From positions 124,001-188,000 of the forward strand of contig NW_019028986.1 in the NCBI RefSeq assembly GCF_002105155.1: a stretch of DNA of 64,000 nucleotides, in the 5' to 3' direction. Numbering within the stretch: position 1 is the first letter of the stretch; each line of letters opens with the position of its first letter. This DNA is from Lobosporangium transversale (Eukaryota > Mortierellomycota > Mortierellomycetes > Mortierellales > Mortierellaceae). Below the pieces are notes generated by a model. The model ran no database searches, had not been told where the DNA came from, and saw nothing but the letters and a program-made list of their open reading frames with translations. Positions 31,305 through 41,810 of this stretch are shown here, piece after piece. The position numbers and the translations under genes were made by a program.

Positions 31305-31519
31305 CACTATCATGCAAAACTGATTCAATAATTCATTTCCATGTGCATTTCTTTTTTTCATTCCTAGAAACTGTATATGCATACACCACTCATACTTTGG
31401 TTTAATAAAGCTCCCGTCTTCTTCTACGTCATAGTGATGCGTTGTGACATTAGCTTGTCTCATTTGAATAGCTAATGACTTTTTTGTTCATGCAGGTCAT
31501 TGAATCAGTTTCACATGTG
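31305..31519. repeat. Left TIR of mariner A
   Basis: 215 bp, inverted relative to 32722-32936. Outer motif CATGCAAAACTGATTCAAT, inner motif (reverse strand) CATGTGAAACTGATTCAAT: two copies of one probable transposase-binding site in opposite orientation at the two ends of the same TIR. Confidence 0.9.
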
Positions 31520-31569
31520 CCCATTCGGTGGCCAAAGATCTTTATTCTTTTGTGAGGCATAACCTTACA

Positions 31570-32601
31570 TCAATAGATAGTATTCCAACCATGGGCATCA
31601 CTGACAGCTTGGAGTCCCTTATGGATACCTATGATGAGTTTGCGGCAGAAGCCCACTGGGATCCTGTACCATTCAACCGATACTCGCTCCCATAGTTCAT
31701 CACAGCTCTTAGCTCGCTCCGGATACCTAGAGAGCCGCCTATCCAATTCTGCCCACATGTGTTCAATAGGGTTGAGGTCAGGGGATTGTGCTGGCCACTC
31801 TAGAAGTGTACCTTCCTCTTCTATCAGATGTACTGACTCCAAATACTTCCTAACAATCTTCGCCGTGTGCTTCGAGTCATTGTCGTGCTGAAAGACGATA
31901 TCGCTTTTAGTTAGGCCCCAGTCATCAAGCGACATCTGTAGATCCTCCTGCAGTAGTTTGATGTAAAGTTGTGCGTCCATATTATTGTCAATCTTTGCAA
32001 TGTATCCAGGTCCGTACCATGAGAAGCATGACCACACTTTAACATTACCACCCCCAAACTTGACAGTGCCTTGCACCGACCTGCGAGTGAGGCGTCCCGG
32101 ATTGTCGTCCCAGATCCACTGCACGCCATCAGAGCAGATTCGGTTTATTTTCGATTCATCTGACCAAATAACCTTTTTCCAATCTTCCAGAGTCCATTCC
32201 TTATACTTATTGATAAAATGCAAACGAGCTTTAATATGTCGTTGACGTAAAGCTGGCTTATGTACACGCCTCTTTGCTGTCAATCCTAACTCCTTGAGCC
32301 GTCGTCTAACGGTGGTCTCAGAAACAGCCGCTGGTATGAGCTGGTTGGCTCTGACGGTGGCCTCAACTGCAGACTTGAGTGTACCTCGTTTCATGTTCAC
32401 CTTAAGATACTGCATGATACCTCTGGGTACTTTCCTTGGTCGACCGCCTTTATTGACTGGCATGTACTCCTTATTATGTGCATAGATCCTGGTGGCCGTC
32501 GCTATTGATATACCAACACTAGCAGCAGTTTCTCTAGTAGACATGCCTCCCATCATTAACCTCCTGGCTTCGTTGACTTTCCTTTGTGGAGTGGGTCTCA
32601 T
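31570..32601 (-). CDS. Tc1/mariner transposase A
   Basis: 343 residues from the ATG at 32601 (MRPTPQRKVNEARRLMMGG). N-terminal HTH (TRETAASVGISIATATRIY) and a GRPRK hook, then a second HTH (SETTVRRRLKELGLTAKR). The catalytic core has WSDESK (first Asp), FQHDNDSKHTAK (second Asp) and SPDLNPIEHMW (Glu). Counting from the Asp of HDN to the Glu of PIEH gives 39 residues between them, more than the 34 of classical Tc1. It ends in the family-typical HGWNTIY. The frame is intact, so probably active. It cuts and pastes the element into TA sites. Confidence 0.92.
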   Translation of the reverse strand: MRPTPQRKVNEARRLMMGGMSTRETAASVGISIATATRIYAHNKEYMPVNKGGRPRKVPRGIMQYLKVNMKRGTLKSAVEATVRANQLIPAAVSETTVRRRLKELGLTAKRRVHKPALRQRHIKARLHFINKYKEWTLEDWKKVIWSDESKINRICSDGVQWIWDDNPGRLTRRSVQGTVKFGGGNVKVWSCFSWYGPGYIAKIDNNMDAQLYIKLLQEDLQMSLDDWGLTKSDIVFQHDNDSKHTAKIVRKYLESVHLIEEEGTLLEWPAQSPDLNPIEHMWAELDRRLSRYPERAKSCDELWERVSVEWYRIPVGFCRKLIIGIHKGLQAVSDAHGWNTIY

Positions 32602-32721
32602 ATTCTGTGAAGGTATAGTTAAGAGAGAGTTAAGCAAGTGTTCATAAAGGAAAGAGAGAAAAGTCCTTTTTTTACTGGCATTAAATGACGTCCAAAAGTT
32701 GTCATGGGCAACATTTTAGAC

Positions 32722-32936
32722 CACATGTGAAACTGATTCAATTACCTGCATGAACAAAAAAGTCATTAGCTATTCAAATGAGACAAGCTAATGTCACAAC
32801 GCATCACTATGACGTAGAAGAAGACGGGAGCTTTATTAAACCAAAGTATGAGTGGTGTATGCATATACAGTTTCTAGGAATGAAAAAAAGAAATGCACAT
32901 GGGAATGAATTATTGAATCAGTTTTGCATGATAGTG
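32722..32936. repeat. Right TIR of mariner A
   Basis: Inverted copy of 31305-31519. On the plus strand it holds an open stretch (TTHHYDVEEDGSF, YEWCMHIQFLGMKK) that is conserved in frame with the diverged copy at 30590-30700. Confidence 0.9.
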
Positions 32937-33063
32937 TATAACCATCACTTATTTTACGCACCTTTGCTGAATTTTTTTCAAATTATCTCCCACACACTTG
33001 AGTAGATACTCTTCACCTACACTCTTCTAGGAGCCTACGTTACTCTTTCTAAACACTCCAAAG

Positions 33064-34447
33064 ATGAAGCCAATCAAAGCTTCCGTTGTTGAGGATGCTC
33101 TCCATTTACTCGAGCAGCACAAGTCCATCCGTCAGGTTGCCACAGAAGTAGGCATATCCAAGTCCTCAGTCCATAATATCTCCAAGACATTAGGGCCTGC
33201 CAGGAGTAAAAGTAGAGCTGGTCGGCCACGGAAGTTCGATTACCGGAATGCATATTATATTCGATTGTTGCTTCACCGTGGTGTAGTCTCATCAGCTGTC
33301 CATGCTACCAGACTCTATAACGATGAGAACGAAGATCCGGTGTCAGCTAATACGGTGCGTCGGGCGCTGAGAGATATAGGCCTGGAAGCTAAAAAAGCCG
33401 TCAAGAAGCCTAGGCTAACAAAACGTCAAAAGAAAGCTCGACTGGACTTTGCTCTCCAGCACAAAGACTGGACCGAAGCTGATTGGAAGCGAGTAATTTG
33501 GTCCGATGAGTCCAAAATTTGTAGGATATCTTCTGATGGCATGCGCTATGTTTGGGTGGAAACATATAAAGAACCAAAGGTGAAGGCGGCCGATATTGAC
33601 CCAAAGTTAGTTTCGCCCACAGTCAAACATGGTGGTGGTTCGATCATGGTTTGGGGCTGCATGACGTGGGATGGGCCAGGCTACTTGGCCAAGATCGACT
33701 CCACGCTGGACTCCGAGCTGTATATTCGTATCCTCCAGGACGAGTTATTGAATACTGTGGATTGGTACAACATTGATCCAGAGCAATTTATCTTCCAACA
33801 AGACAATGATTCTTGAAAAATATTTAGACAGTAGTTATCAGAAGCTAAGATAAGTGAGAATAAGATGTGGGTCCACACACCACATCCATGGGGTATTTAT
33901 TCATTTTCTGGTAGAGAGACTCGTACCAAGTAACTACATATCTATCTAGAAGCGACATGGGATTATTCAGGAACCATGTCGTGTTTTGTCGCGTCTCTAG
34001 TGACGCGTTATTATTATTATATTTTTCTTAGCGTATTAATTTTGGGAATTCCCCTAGTGTGTTCCTAGTGTGTTTTTAGTATTTTTCTTAATCTTATAGC
34101 TGGGCCGTTATTATCTTGTATATTGAAATATACAACAATTCTAAGCATACGGCTAAGAGAGTCACAACCTACCTTGCCTCTATTGGATTGACAAGAGCGT
34201 CAGGTAGAATACTGACATGGCCTGCCAATTCACCAGACCTAAACCCTATTGAGCATTTGTGGGATCATTTAAAAAAAAAATTCGCGAACATGGGACCATT
34301 CCAGAAGGCATGCTGGAACTCTGGGAAAGAGTGAGCCAGATATGGGAGGAGGAGACACCGAAGGAGGTCTGCCGCAATCTGATAAGAAGTATGCCTGAGC
34401 GGATGTTAGCAGTCATAAGGGCGAAAGGGGGCAATACGAGGTTTTGA
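33064..34447 (+). pseudogene. Tc1/mariner transposase B, broken by a solo LTR and a frameshift
   Basis: Starts at the ATG at 33064 (MKPIKASVVEDALHLLEQ) with HTH (VATEVGISKSSVHNIS), GRPRK and a second HTH (NTVRRALRDIGLEAK). The catalytic parts are WSDESK and FQQDNDS; the solo LTR cuts exactly after this second Asp box (33814-34137). The frame resumes with KHTAKRV and SPDLNPIEHLW, then breaks again in an A10 run at 34270-34279, after which the true C-terminus (EEETPKEVCRNLIRSMPER, GGNTRF) continues in another frame. The A-run change could be a real indel or a homopolymer sequencing error. The Asp to Glu spacing without the LTR is again 39. About half identical to transposase A in the core. Confidence 0.9.
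33814..34137 (+). mobile_element. Solo LTR (324 bp) inside transposase B
   Basis: TG (TGAAAAATATTT) to CA (ATATACAACA), flanked by the 5-bp duplication ATTCT (33809-33813 and 34138-34142). Contains GTGTGGACCCACATC-like inverted sequence, CTCTACCAGAAAATGAATAAA on the reverse strand and GACGCGTTATTATTA. No internal element sequence, so it is the product of LTR-LTR recombination. Same family as 35881-36206. Confidence 0.88.
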
Positions 34448-34461
34448 TAGGTGAAAAAAAA

Positions 34462-34675
34462 CGATGGTTAAAAAATTGTCCAAATGAGAGGTAAATTTCA
34501 AAGTAGTGAAAAGCTATCAGAAACAAGCAGGAGCGCTAATAGGTTTTGAGCAAATAAAGTATGTCTTCCAGGTTGCTCCCATCTAGGATCCAAGGGCACA
34601 AGCGCTGCTCACTGTTGAACACTTATAGTTTTCCTTTGGAAGAATGAAACACTTGGACAATATTGGAAGCCACTG
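34462..34675. repeat. Right TIR of mariner B
   Basis: Inverted relative to the left TIR; ends CAGTGGCTTCCAA-type at 34675. The inner end carries AAATTGTCCAAATGAG, matching the left inner site that mariner A interrupts. Confidence 0.75.
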
Positions 34676-34677
34676 TA

Positions 34678-35739
34678 AAAACCCATATAAATGACTGCTA
34701 ATCGCAATAATCCTTAGTTTTGTCTCATTACATTCCAAGTTTATTATCATAGCCAACTTACCTTGGTTCGTCTTTAGCACGCAGTACTGCATACTCAGCA
34801 GCACATGTAGATGTTCACTGCGTCTAAAGGACCAGCTTCATATTGTACAATCACTTGAAATGGTAATGAAGAGAAGCACTGTCTTCAATCTTATTTCCTG
34901 CAGTTTTCCCTCAGCATGTACTGCCCAAAAACTTCAGTGATTATCCACATTGGCCTCATTAACCAAAGCGTAAATTTCCGTCTTGGTTGGTGAAGTATTT
35001 TTGCATGTCGTTTATGAGCTGTTTATCAGAGGTTCAAGATAATAAAAAAAAAAAATAGAAATAGCCCATGTTGACCAGACTTTTCTCGGATGGTAAATGT
35101 GCTGCTGCTTTCTAAAAAATGCCCTCTTCTAACTTACTAAAATATGTTAATCGACCATCTTGGTCACTTCAGACAATGCTACAGCTGGTGAATGCAGAAC
35201 CTGTTCTCAATGTATCACTCCGTACTCATTCCATATGCTTATAACATGGCGACACATAACTGAAGGTGCTCTCTAGTATTTTGTGCTCTTCTTTTAACAA
35301 AAAATGACATTGTTGTCACTCTACTGATTGTTTTTTTTTTTACTGGCGGCAAGGATTATGTGGGATTGAATGTTCAACAACACGCAATGGGATAGTTAGC
35401 GGTAGAAGTAGGCTTCTTTATCCAAAGCTGAGCAAACCATTGAAGGCAGAAGTGAAAAGAAGCCTTAGTCGAGGAAAAAGAGGGCTTTGCAGTCATATTG
35501 ATCTTAGACCCGTATATTCGACTTCATTTTAGTTTTGTTTGTGTGGCCAGTGCATGTTTGTTTGCTCCACTGAAATCACTTTAGACTATCAATTTTTTGA
35601 TTTTATAAGAAAGGAGTGTGTAACGAGCCTTAACTGATGACACTGATACAAATATATTTTTTGAATACAGTCCTTTACATTTATAAGGACTCTTCCTTAT
35701 ACATACCTATTTGTAGGATGATATAGGTTCGTTCTAAAA
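34678..35739. other. Spacer right of mariner B, nothing supported
   Basis: About 1 kb of AT-rich sequence with poly(A)/poly(T) runs near 35040 and 35331. No frame with recognisable motifs on either strand. Confidence 0.4.
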
Positions 35740-35868
35740 AATTCATATCAAAGATTTATCGCGTCTATGTGTGGCGCGTTATTGCCACTAATTTCTACTG
35801 CTAATCATTTTAGCGCATTTAGTGTTTTTTACCCTATCATAATATTGCGTACTATGGAATATGCAACA
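35740..35868 (+). repeat. Fragment of a third LTR copy, forward orientation
   Basis: The right half of the same LTR family: GCGCGTTATTGCCACTAATT, CTACTGCTAATC and the end GGAATATGCAACA. It stops 12 bases before the inverted solo LTR at 35881, so the two lie tail to tail. Its left end could not be found. Confidence 0.5.
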
Positions 35869-35880
35869 GAGCGCGATGAG

Positions 35881-36206
35881 TGTTGCATATTTCAATATGC
35901 AATATAATAAAGGTCCGGCTAAAAAACTAGGAAAGATCCTAAAAACACACTAGAGAAATTTCAACTGAAATTGTACGATAAAAAAAACTAGCAGTAGAAA
36001 CTAGTGGCAATAACGCGTCACACTAAGACGCGACAAATCTTTGACATGAGAACCCATTTTGTCTTATAGATAGATACGTAGTTACCTGGTATAAGTCCCT
36101 CTACCAGAAAATGAATAAACACCCCCATGGGTGTGGTGTGTGGACCCACATCTTATTCTCACTTACTTTTTCTACTGCTTACGATCTATCTGCAAAATAT
36201 TTTTCA
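35881..36206 (-). mobile_element. Solo LTR (326 bp), reverse orientation
   Basis: On the minus strand starts TGAAAAATATTTTGCAG and ends TTGCATATTGAAATATGCAACA (last bases 35881). Flanked by ATGAG on both sides (35876-35880 and 36207-36211). Shares the CCATGGGTGT/GTGTGGACCCACATC section, the CTACCAGAAAATGAATAAA section and the GACGCG section with 33814-34137. Confidence 0.87.
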
Positions 36207-36339
36207 ATGAGTATCGCAGCTCCAGACTCCCCTCTACTCTAGACTCACCTTCGCTTATTCCCTTCGAAATAAAAAGCTGGAATCATGTAATCTGTAGAAT
36301 ACACGCTGCTGCTTGTAGATGAAATAAAGACCCCATGAA

Positions 36340-36395
36340 AATAATTTTTTTTATAAGTGAAAGTTTATTTGCACCAGGGCCGTACAAATAACTTC

Positions 36396-36430
<35 letters not shown>

Positions 36431-37040
36431 GAAATGTATTTTTGCGGTACAAATAAGTTTATTCTTTTTTTTTTACTTAGGATTAGTTAGTCTAATTGGC
36501 AGGTCAGGATCCAAATATAACCTATTTTGGAGACACTTTTTGGCAGCCTAGCTATCGAGGAATACCCGTATATTTTGTCTCTCTAGCATTATTGTTTTAT
36601 CTGTAACAACTCTCCTATCTCGCTTACTGGGAGCAACCCTGTGGTGATGAGAAGCACAGTAGCCCCTATTGAACTTGTTGACATCCAACAAAAAAAGGTT
36701 TACCAAGCTTTTTAATCGTGACATTCAGCTACAATCCAGTGACAGTAACGATTAGAAGCGCATCAACATATTTATACGATCCTAATGCTTCCCGTCTATT
36801 GACATTTTCATTTAGAGGAAGCTCACCTATTAAAAGCGAGTTTACTTGAAATACTGAAATAATAGCCCTCGTGCAAATACCTTCATTATTTGGCAGCACC
36901 CAAGTGTGTGAAGTTAAGTGGCTGCCTCAAAAAATAGGCTACTAAATAATGACACAAATTACTGTATTTAGTATGGACTGCCAAATAATATATGGTGCTT
37001 GGGATGCCAATTAGATTAATCATTTCACTTATTTGTATGG
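36340..37040. repeat. Repeat mosaic sharing motifs with 30126-30990
   Basis: Starts with TTTGCACCAGGGCCGTACAAATAA and a 27-base poly(T), includes the first copy of the dispersed repeat (36625-36845), then GGCAGC.ACCCAAG....GAAGTTAAGTGGC (reverse complement of 30250-30285) and GCCAATTAGATTAATC (compare 30820-30838). It appears to be an older, rearranged copy of the same palindromic family. Confidence 0.5.
36625..36845 (+). repeat. Dispersed direct repeat, copy 1
   Basis: Aligns with 38087-38310 at roughly 65-70 per cent: CTGTG.TGATGAGAAG, GTGACAT.CAGCTACAA, GTAACG.TTAGAA.CGCATCAA and TATTTATACGAT are shared in order. Function unknown. Confidence 0.55.
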
Positions 37041-38086
37041 GCAATTTACTTTTTTTAGTTTTTTTTTACCAATGTTTAAGTAACAAATAAGTAAAATTCT
37101 ACTGAAAAAACTTCATATGCGTATGTTTAATACATCAGTACGATACACTGGTTTGGGCATTAAATTTGTGCTGTATAGGCGATAAGTTTGTGCCGTTTTC
37201 TTCCAGCGCGTGCTGGAAACATTAAGCCCTTTCTCCTCAGGCTCTGACTGGAAATGGAGTGTGTGTGGCTTACAACATATTGCGAAAAACGCAAAACACA
37301 TAATAATAAAAATTATCCTGGCAAATTTGCCAGGTTGACGGTTTAAGGGATAGGTAAATTCGCCCATTTCAAGCCCAATTCGGCCACACCCTCTGGAACT
37401 GCTAGCAGGCGCGGAAGTGCAATTTATTCTAGTGGGCTTTGCGCTTTCTGACGAAACCTATCATCCGTAGATATGTGATGAGTATACATTTGTGACCAAT
37501 CTAGGCAACCATTTCAAACTTAGTATTGCAAAACTTGATAAAAACAATGCAGTGCAAAATAGACACACTCAAAATTCATCGGACCTTTAGGGAAAATACA
37601 TTTTTCAATTTTGGATGCAGTCGTGATAAAATATATGCTAATTACATCGTTAGAAAAAAGGAGAAGAGGAAAAAAGGGAAAGCAAGGTTCAAAAAATAAC
37701 ATTTTAAACTCTTCTCTGCATAAAATATTAGGTAACTGATACTTGTTTCAGCAAAGCTCTGCTTTTCAAGATTCTAGTGCAATAGCTCAGAGTTATCAAA
37801 AATGACATGATTTCACTTGTATCTATTATAAGTTTTACTAATATTGCCCCATGAATCTGAATATATTTTTTTTAAATGGAAGATAACAAGTTCCGCTTGT
37901 TGCTCACTCTGGCAGAGGTCATTCATGCTTAAAGTCAACTTTGATGCAGTGTCGATTAACATTGAATGGACTCTTATATCTAGCGTCCTCTATTATTTAT
38001 TGAATATCGTAGCATGTAGTAAGCATCTGGTGCTTGAAGGAAGAAACAGCGGGGTTTACAGTCTGCCGTCCATTGGAACATTTACT

Positions 38087-38310
38087 GAGGACAATCCTGT
38101 GTTGATGAGAAGTACAAAGGCTTCTGTTGAACCTGTTGGCACCCAACATAAAAAGATTCTCCGCTCTAGGTCAATATACCATTTTGGCCGTGACATCCAG
38201 CTACAAACCGGTGGTAGTAACGGTTAGAAACGCATCAATGTATTTATGCGATCACATCCTTTCCTATCCATTGCGAAGTTTTATTCAGATGAAGCTATTA
38301 AAGGCGATTT
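38087..38310 (+). repeat. Dispersed direct repeat, copy 2
   Basis: Partner of 36625-36845, followed in both cases by a segment with a GTGCAAATA/TTTGTACGAGGG palindrome. No coding frame is conserved between the copies. Confidence 0.55.
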
Positions 38311-41300
38311 TTTTTATTTGTACGAGGGAAAGGAAGGGGACAGTATGACGAAAGTGTGTGGGGCTGCGCAAGTATCTTTTTCTTTTTGTTCCCTTTGTTG
38401 ACGTCTGCAATAGGCGGCAACTTTACTGATGCGCTCACAACTTCACATTTTACATCCACCATTAGAAGCACACTAAACTGAAGCCCTTATAAGGATAATT
38501 TAGTCGCTTCGGACCCCAGAGTTGAGACAGCCCATTTATAGAGCTTACATCTAAAATAAAACTCATGGCCTTGTGGGTCTTTGTAATTAAAAGGGCAAAT
38601 AAAAATGGTAAATGACAATGACAATGAAAATGACTCAGTTATTCGATCTCTCACATCATTGGAGCCAACAGTGAATCTGCATAATAGAATTGAACGCCAT
38701 GTGCATGTTATTCTATCGCATAGGTACTCCTATGAAACACATGTTCAAAAGAGACCCGGCCACTGCCTGAAGCATCTGTACTTATTTAGTACGCTACTCT
38801 GAATACTTGGAGCCATATTCGATTGATCCTAAGAAGTTCAAGAAGCCAGATCCTATTGTTATAATACTCTAGCGATGAGTCATGCATACAACTTGGAACT
38901 CTATCGATTGATAGCAAGGTTACCTCATAGCTCCCACATAACCAACAATCCTCATCAAAATCCTTGGAAAATACTAACAAGAGAAAGAAGATAAGTGATA
39001 ATTGAATGTGGATCGCAGCACATTGTCTGGATATTTATTATTTTATTTTCTACATAAAAATAGATATCTCTATCTATGAGCTGGAGGGCTGGACGACTGG
39101 AGGGTTGCAGTGTCAGGAATGTTAAGAATGCTATCCTTTTGTAAGACGAAATATGTAGCAATCCTCCTGGCAACGCCTTCATTATCAGTTCTCACTGCAG
39201 CTTTCAATTCCACCAGAGCCTTCAAATTACTCTGCACACATTTCACCAACAGCTCCTATATCAGAACAGTAGCCATTGGCGTTACAGAATAATATTAGGA
39301 ATAGTGGTTACATCATGCTGCCCGATGCCCATTTGCTAACTTAACAGGCTCCACGGCCCAGTGAAAACGCTATCGTTTGAGACAAGGTATGGCCTTTCAT
39401 TTTAACCCGTCGAAAAGCCTACAGGTACCGCCACCAGTTTGTTGAACAAATCAAGGGAAGGCATTGACGAGGTAGTATAGCCGCTATCGGAAGCGGCCAA
39501 ATGGTGACCATGGATTTACCTCGCTTCGAGATGGAGGCAGAAAAAGGAGAACAGAAGATGAATACACGGAAACTAGGCACAGTCATCGTAAGCCCCCTCT
39601 ACCTGATACATTAGGGCTACGCTAATGTTACCAGAGAGCCACGAGTACAGTAGGCCGGATTCTTCATTTATGGAAGAAAAAAAAGGCCATGCCAGAATTC
39701 CTTCCTCAAATTAATCTGTACGATAGGATATGGTGACGCCACAGCCTGAGGTAGTTCTGATGAGAATGATGGATAAGAAGCCAACGAAGCCTATAAGTGA
39801 TACTGCTTCCAAGTGCTCGGGCGCAGTAGAGTTAGAAGGTGGAGCCGAGGGAAATGTTAGAATGTGTAATGCAAGTCAGTTGCTGATAATAACGTGGACT
39901 ATGAAATGTAATTCAAGTGGAGAGAAGAAGGGGTTAGACTAGTTCACAAGGAGAAAAAACATCCCGTAAACTTGCGAAAAAACAGTGGATGTGCCCCACT
40001 GTGCCGCTTGTTGCATATCAAAGCCAACACCATTGTCAGAATTATCAATCATGCTTGGGCTTACGTCGCAAAAGCACTTGGTAGCTATACAGAGCTATTA
40101 AGAATAGTAGAGGGTGTTTGGACAAGTGTATCGAATGAGCTTATCCATAAACCGTATGAGGGTTTGTCAAGACGTATGAATAAGCGTTACAAAGCCAGAA
40201 GACATTATATTAAGTATAAATGCCTAAGGAAAAGTGGATACGAACTACAGTATAGAGAAAGTTCATATAAAGAGTTCCATTTAAACTTCAAAGCAGCTGA
40301 TGACGATGAATCAACTTGGAGGTAAAGAATTAGGATAATCATGGCTTTGGATGCTGGATGCTATTTGGAAAGTTAATGAGGAAAGATGGTGTATGCAAGT
40401 TGAATGTTAATGAAAGCATAAAAGGAAGGTCTATTAAGAACCGCAGTTTGACGCGACCTAATATCTTTGAGCTTAGTTCAATTGTGTCCAAGATCCAAAA
40501 TTTATTCACCATGGATACTGACTGGATACTGGCGCACTTTTTATCCTCTTTGGTTAACTTTAAAAGGTGTCAAGATAGAGGTGTCTAGCCAGAAAGTTGG
40601 AGAATCAACTCGACTACGCGAGTAAGTTTGTGTTAAATTTAAATATAGTGTTACAAGGACTGCATTGCAATGATGGACGTACGCCAACACCATGGAGCTT
40701 GAGAAGTCATAATTATCACCACTTGTGAAATTTTTGGGGTCACCTTGGGGTATCGAATTCATGTATGAACCCGGCCTTTGAAGGTAGCGCAATGATTCAA
40801 CCCCCCTCACTCCGCTTGACTCTCCTTCATTTTTCTCTTAGCAGTTGGGATGGCCATTTCGAATGTATCCATTAGCAGGGGTTCTTATTTTTTGGGGGTT
40901 GACTAGATATTCACCCAAGTTGTAGATGTCGTAAGGCTTAAAGGCCCATTAAAGTTGAGGAAAAGAGGGGGCGTAGTATCATATAGCTTGAAGGCAAAGG
41001 AGAGCATCTGTTCATGCTTTCAATATACTTCCAGTTAAAGAAAGTAAACAAAATAGCAATAGGCTTTCGTAACCACATTTGGGTAGGATGGGCCTTGACT
41101 GGCCTTTTGTGTTACATGATTACACAAAAAATAGGGCAACATCACTCGTTCATCTCATGGGCATGGCAAGTATGCGATGTTTTCTCCATTTGTCCCCCTA
41201 TTCGAAAGGGCGAAAGGATTATTCTTTTTCTTTCATTAATCACCAAATCTTTTAATATTGCGAATACAGAATATCGCTACACAGTGTTCTTAGCCATACA

Positions 41301-41375
41301 AGCAGCTGCTCTTTTCTTTCTTCTCTACTCCCTATTGATATATTGCCCTAAAGGACAGGTGAAAGGAGTCAAAAG
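38311..41375. other. Gene-poor region left of the MFS gene
   Basis: Three kilobases with only short frames. A 117-codon frame at 39972-40325 (ending KAADDDESTWR) has a basic middle (MNKRYKARRHYIKYK) but no family I can name. GC content rises between 39400 and 40000. The MFS promoter should lie in the last few hundred bases. Confidence 0.4.
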
Positions 41376-41778
41376 ATGGATACGTCAACCACAGTGCAAT
41401 CATCGGTCTGGACTGACGCGATCCAGGACCAGCTTCTTGAAGAAGATGCCGTAAATGCGGAGCCGACATCTCTACTGACAGAAGCCATGGAAGCGCAACG
41501 GTTAGCATGCCTTCGAGCGTTGCCATGGCACCACCGTCCATCAATCACATGGCTATTGCCTTTCATATTCCTGTTGGCGCTGAATATAGGCATGACCTCT
41601 GCACCTCTGGATCAACAGATCATTCAGATTATTTGCAAGGCCTTCTTCAGGAATGAGAAAACATTATATGGAGAAGCGACAGGAGCCATCGGCGATAATA
41701 AATGCAATATCCCTGCCATACAGGCTATCGCAGCTGTTGTGATGAGTCGTCTCTCATTCGTCAAGTATGTTTCAGGTA

Positions 41779-41810
<32 letters not shown>

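Larger units (their letters stand above)
31305..32936 (-). mobile_element. Tc1/mariner transposon A (complete, nested in B)
   Basis: 1632 bp between two TA dinucleotides (31303-31304, 32937-32938). TIRs of 215 bp: 31305-31519 and 32722-32936, differing at about two positions. Ends are CACTATCATGC / GCATGATAGTG. It encodes an uninterrupted transposase on the minus strand. Near-identical long TIRs and an open frame mean a recent insertion, later than mariner B. Confidence 0.92.
31099..34675 (+). mobile_element. Tc1/mariner transposon B, interrupted twice
   Basis: Flanked by TA on both sides (31097-31098 and 34676-34677) with ends CAGTGGCTTCCAA... and ...TTGGAAGCCACTG. Each TIR is 214 bp (left: 31099-31304 plus 32939-32946; right: 34462-34675). 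The transposase gene lies on the plus strand. Mariner A sits inside the left TIR eight bases from its inner end, and a solo LTR sits inside the transposase. Without the insertions the element would be about 1.6 kb. The motif TTGTCCAAATG occurs at both the outer and inner end of each TIR in opposite orientation. Confidence 0.88.

Noticed and set aside
34116-34334. Short frame that could be a separate small gene
   Set aside because: It is the interrupted middle part of transposase B (SPDLNPIEHLW box).
39972-40325. 117-codon frame, at first thought to be the C-terminus of a mariner-like transposase
   Set aside because: Only a vague W....I...R pattern; no catalytic motif, TIR or TA flank found.
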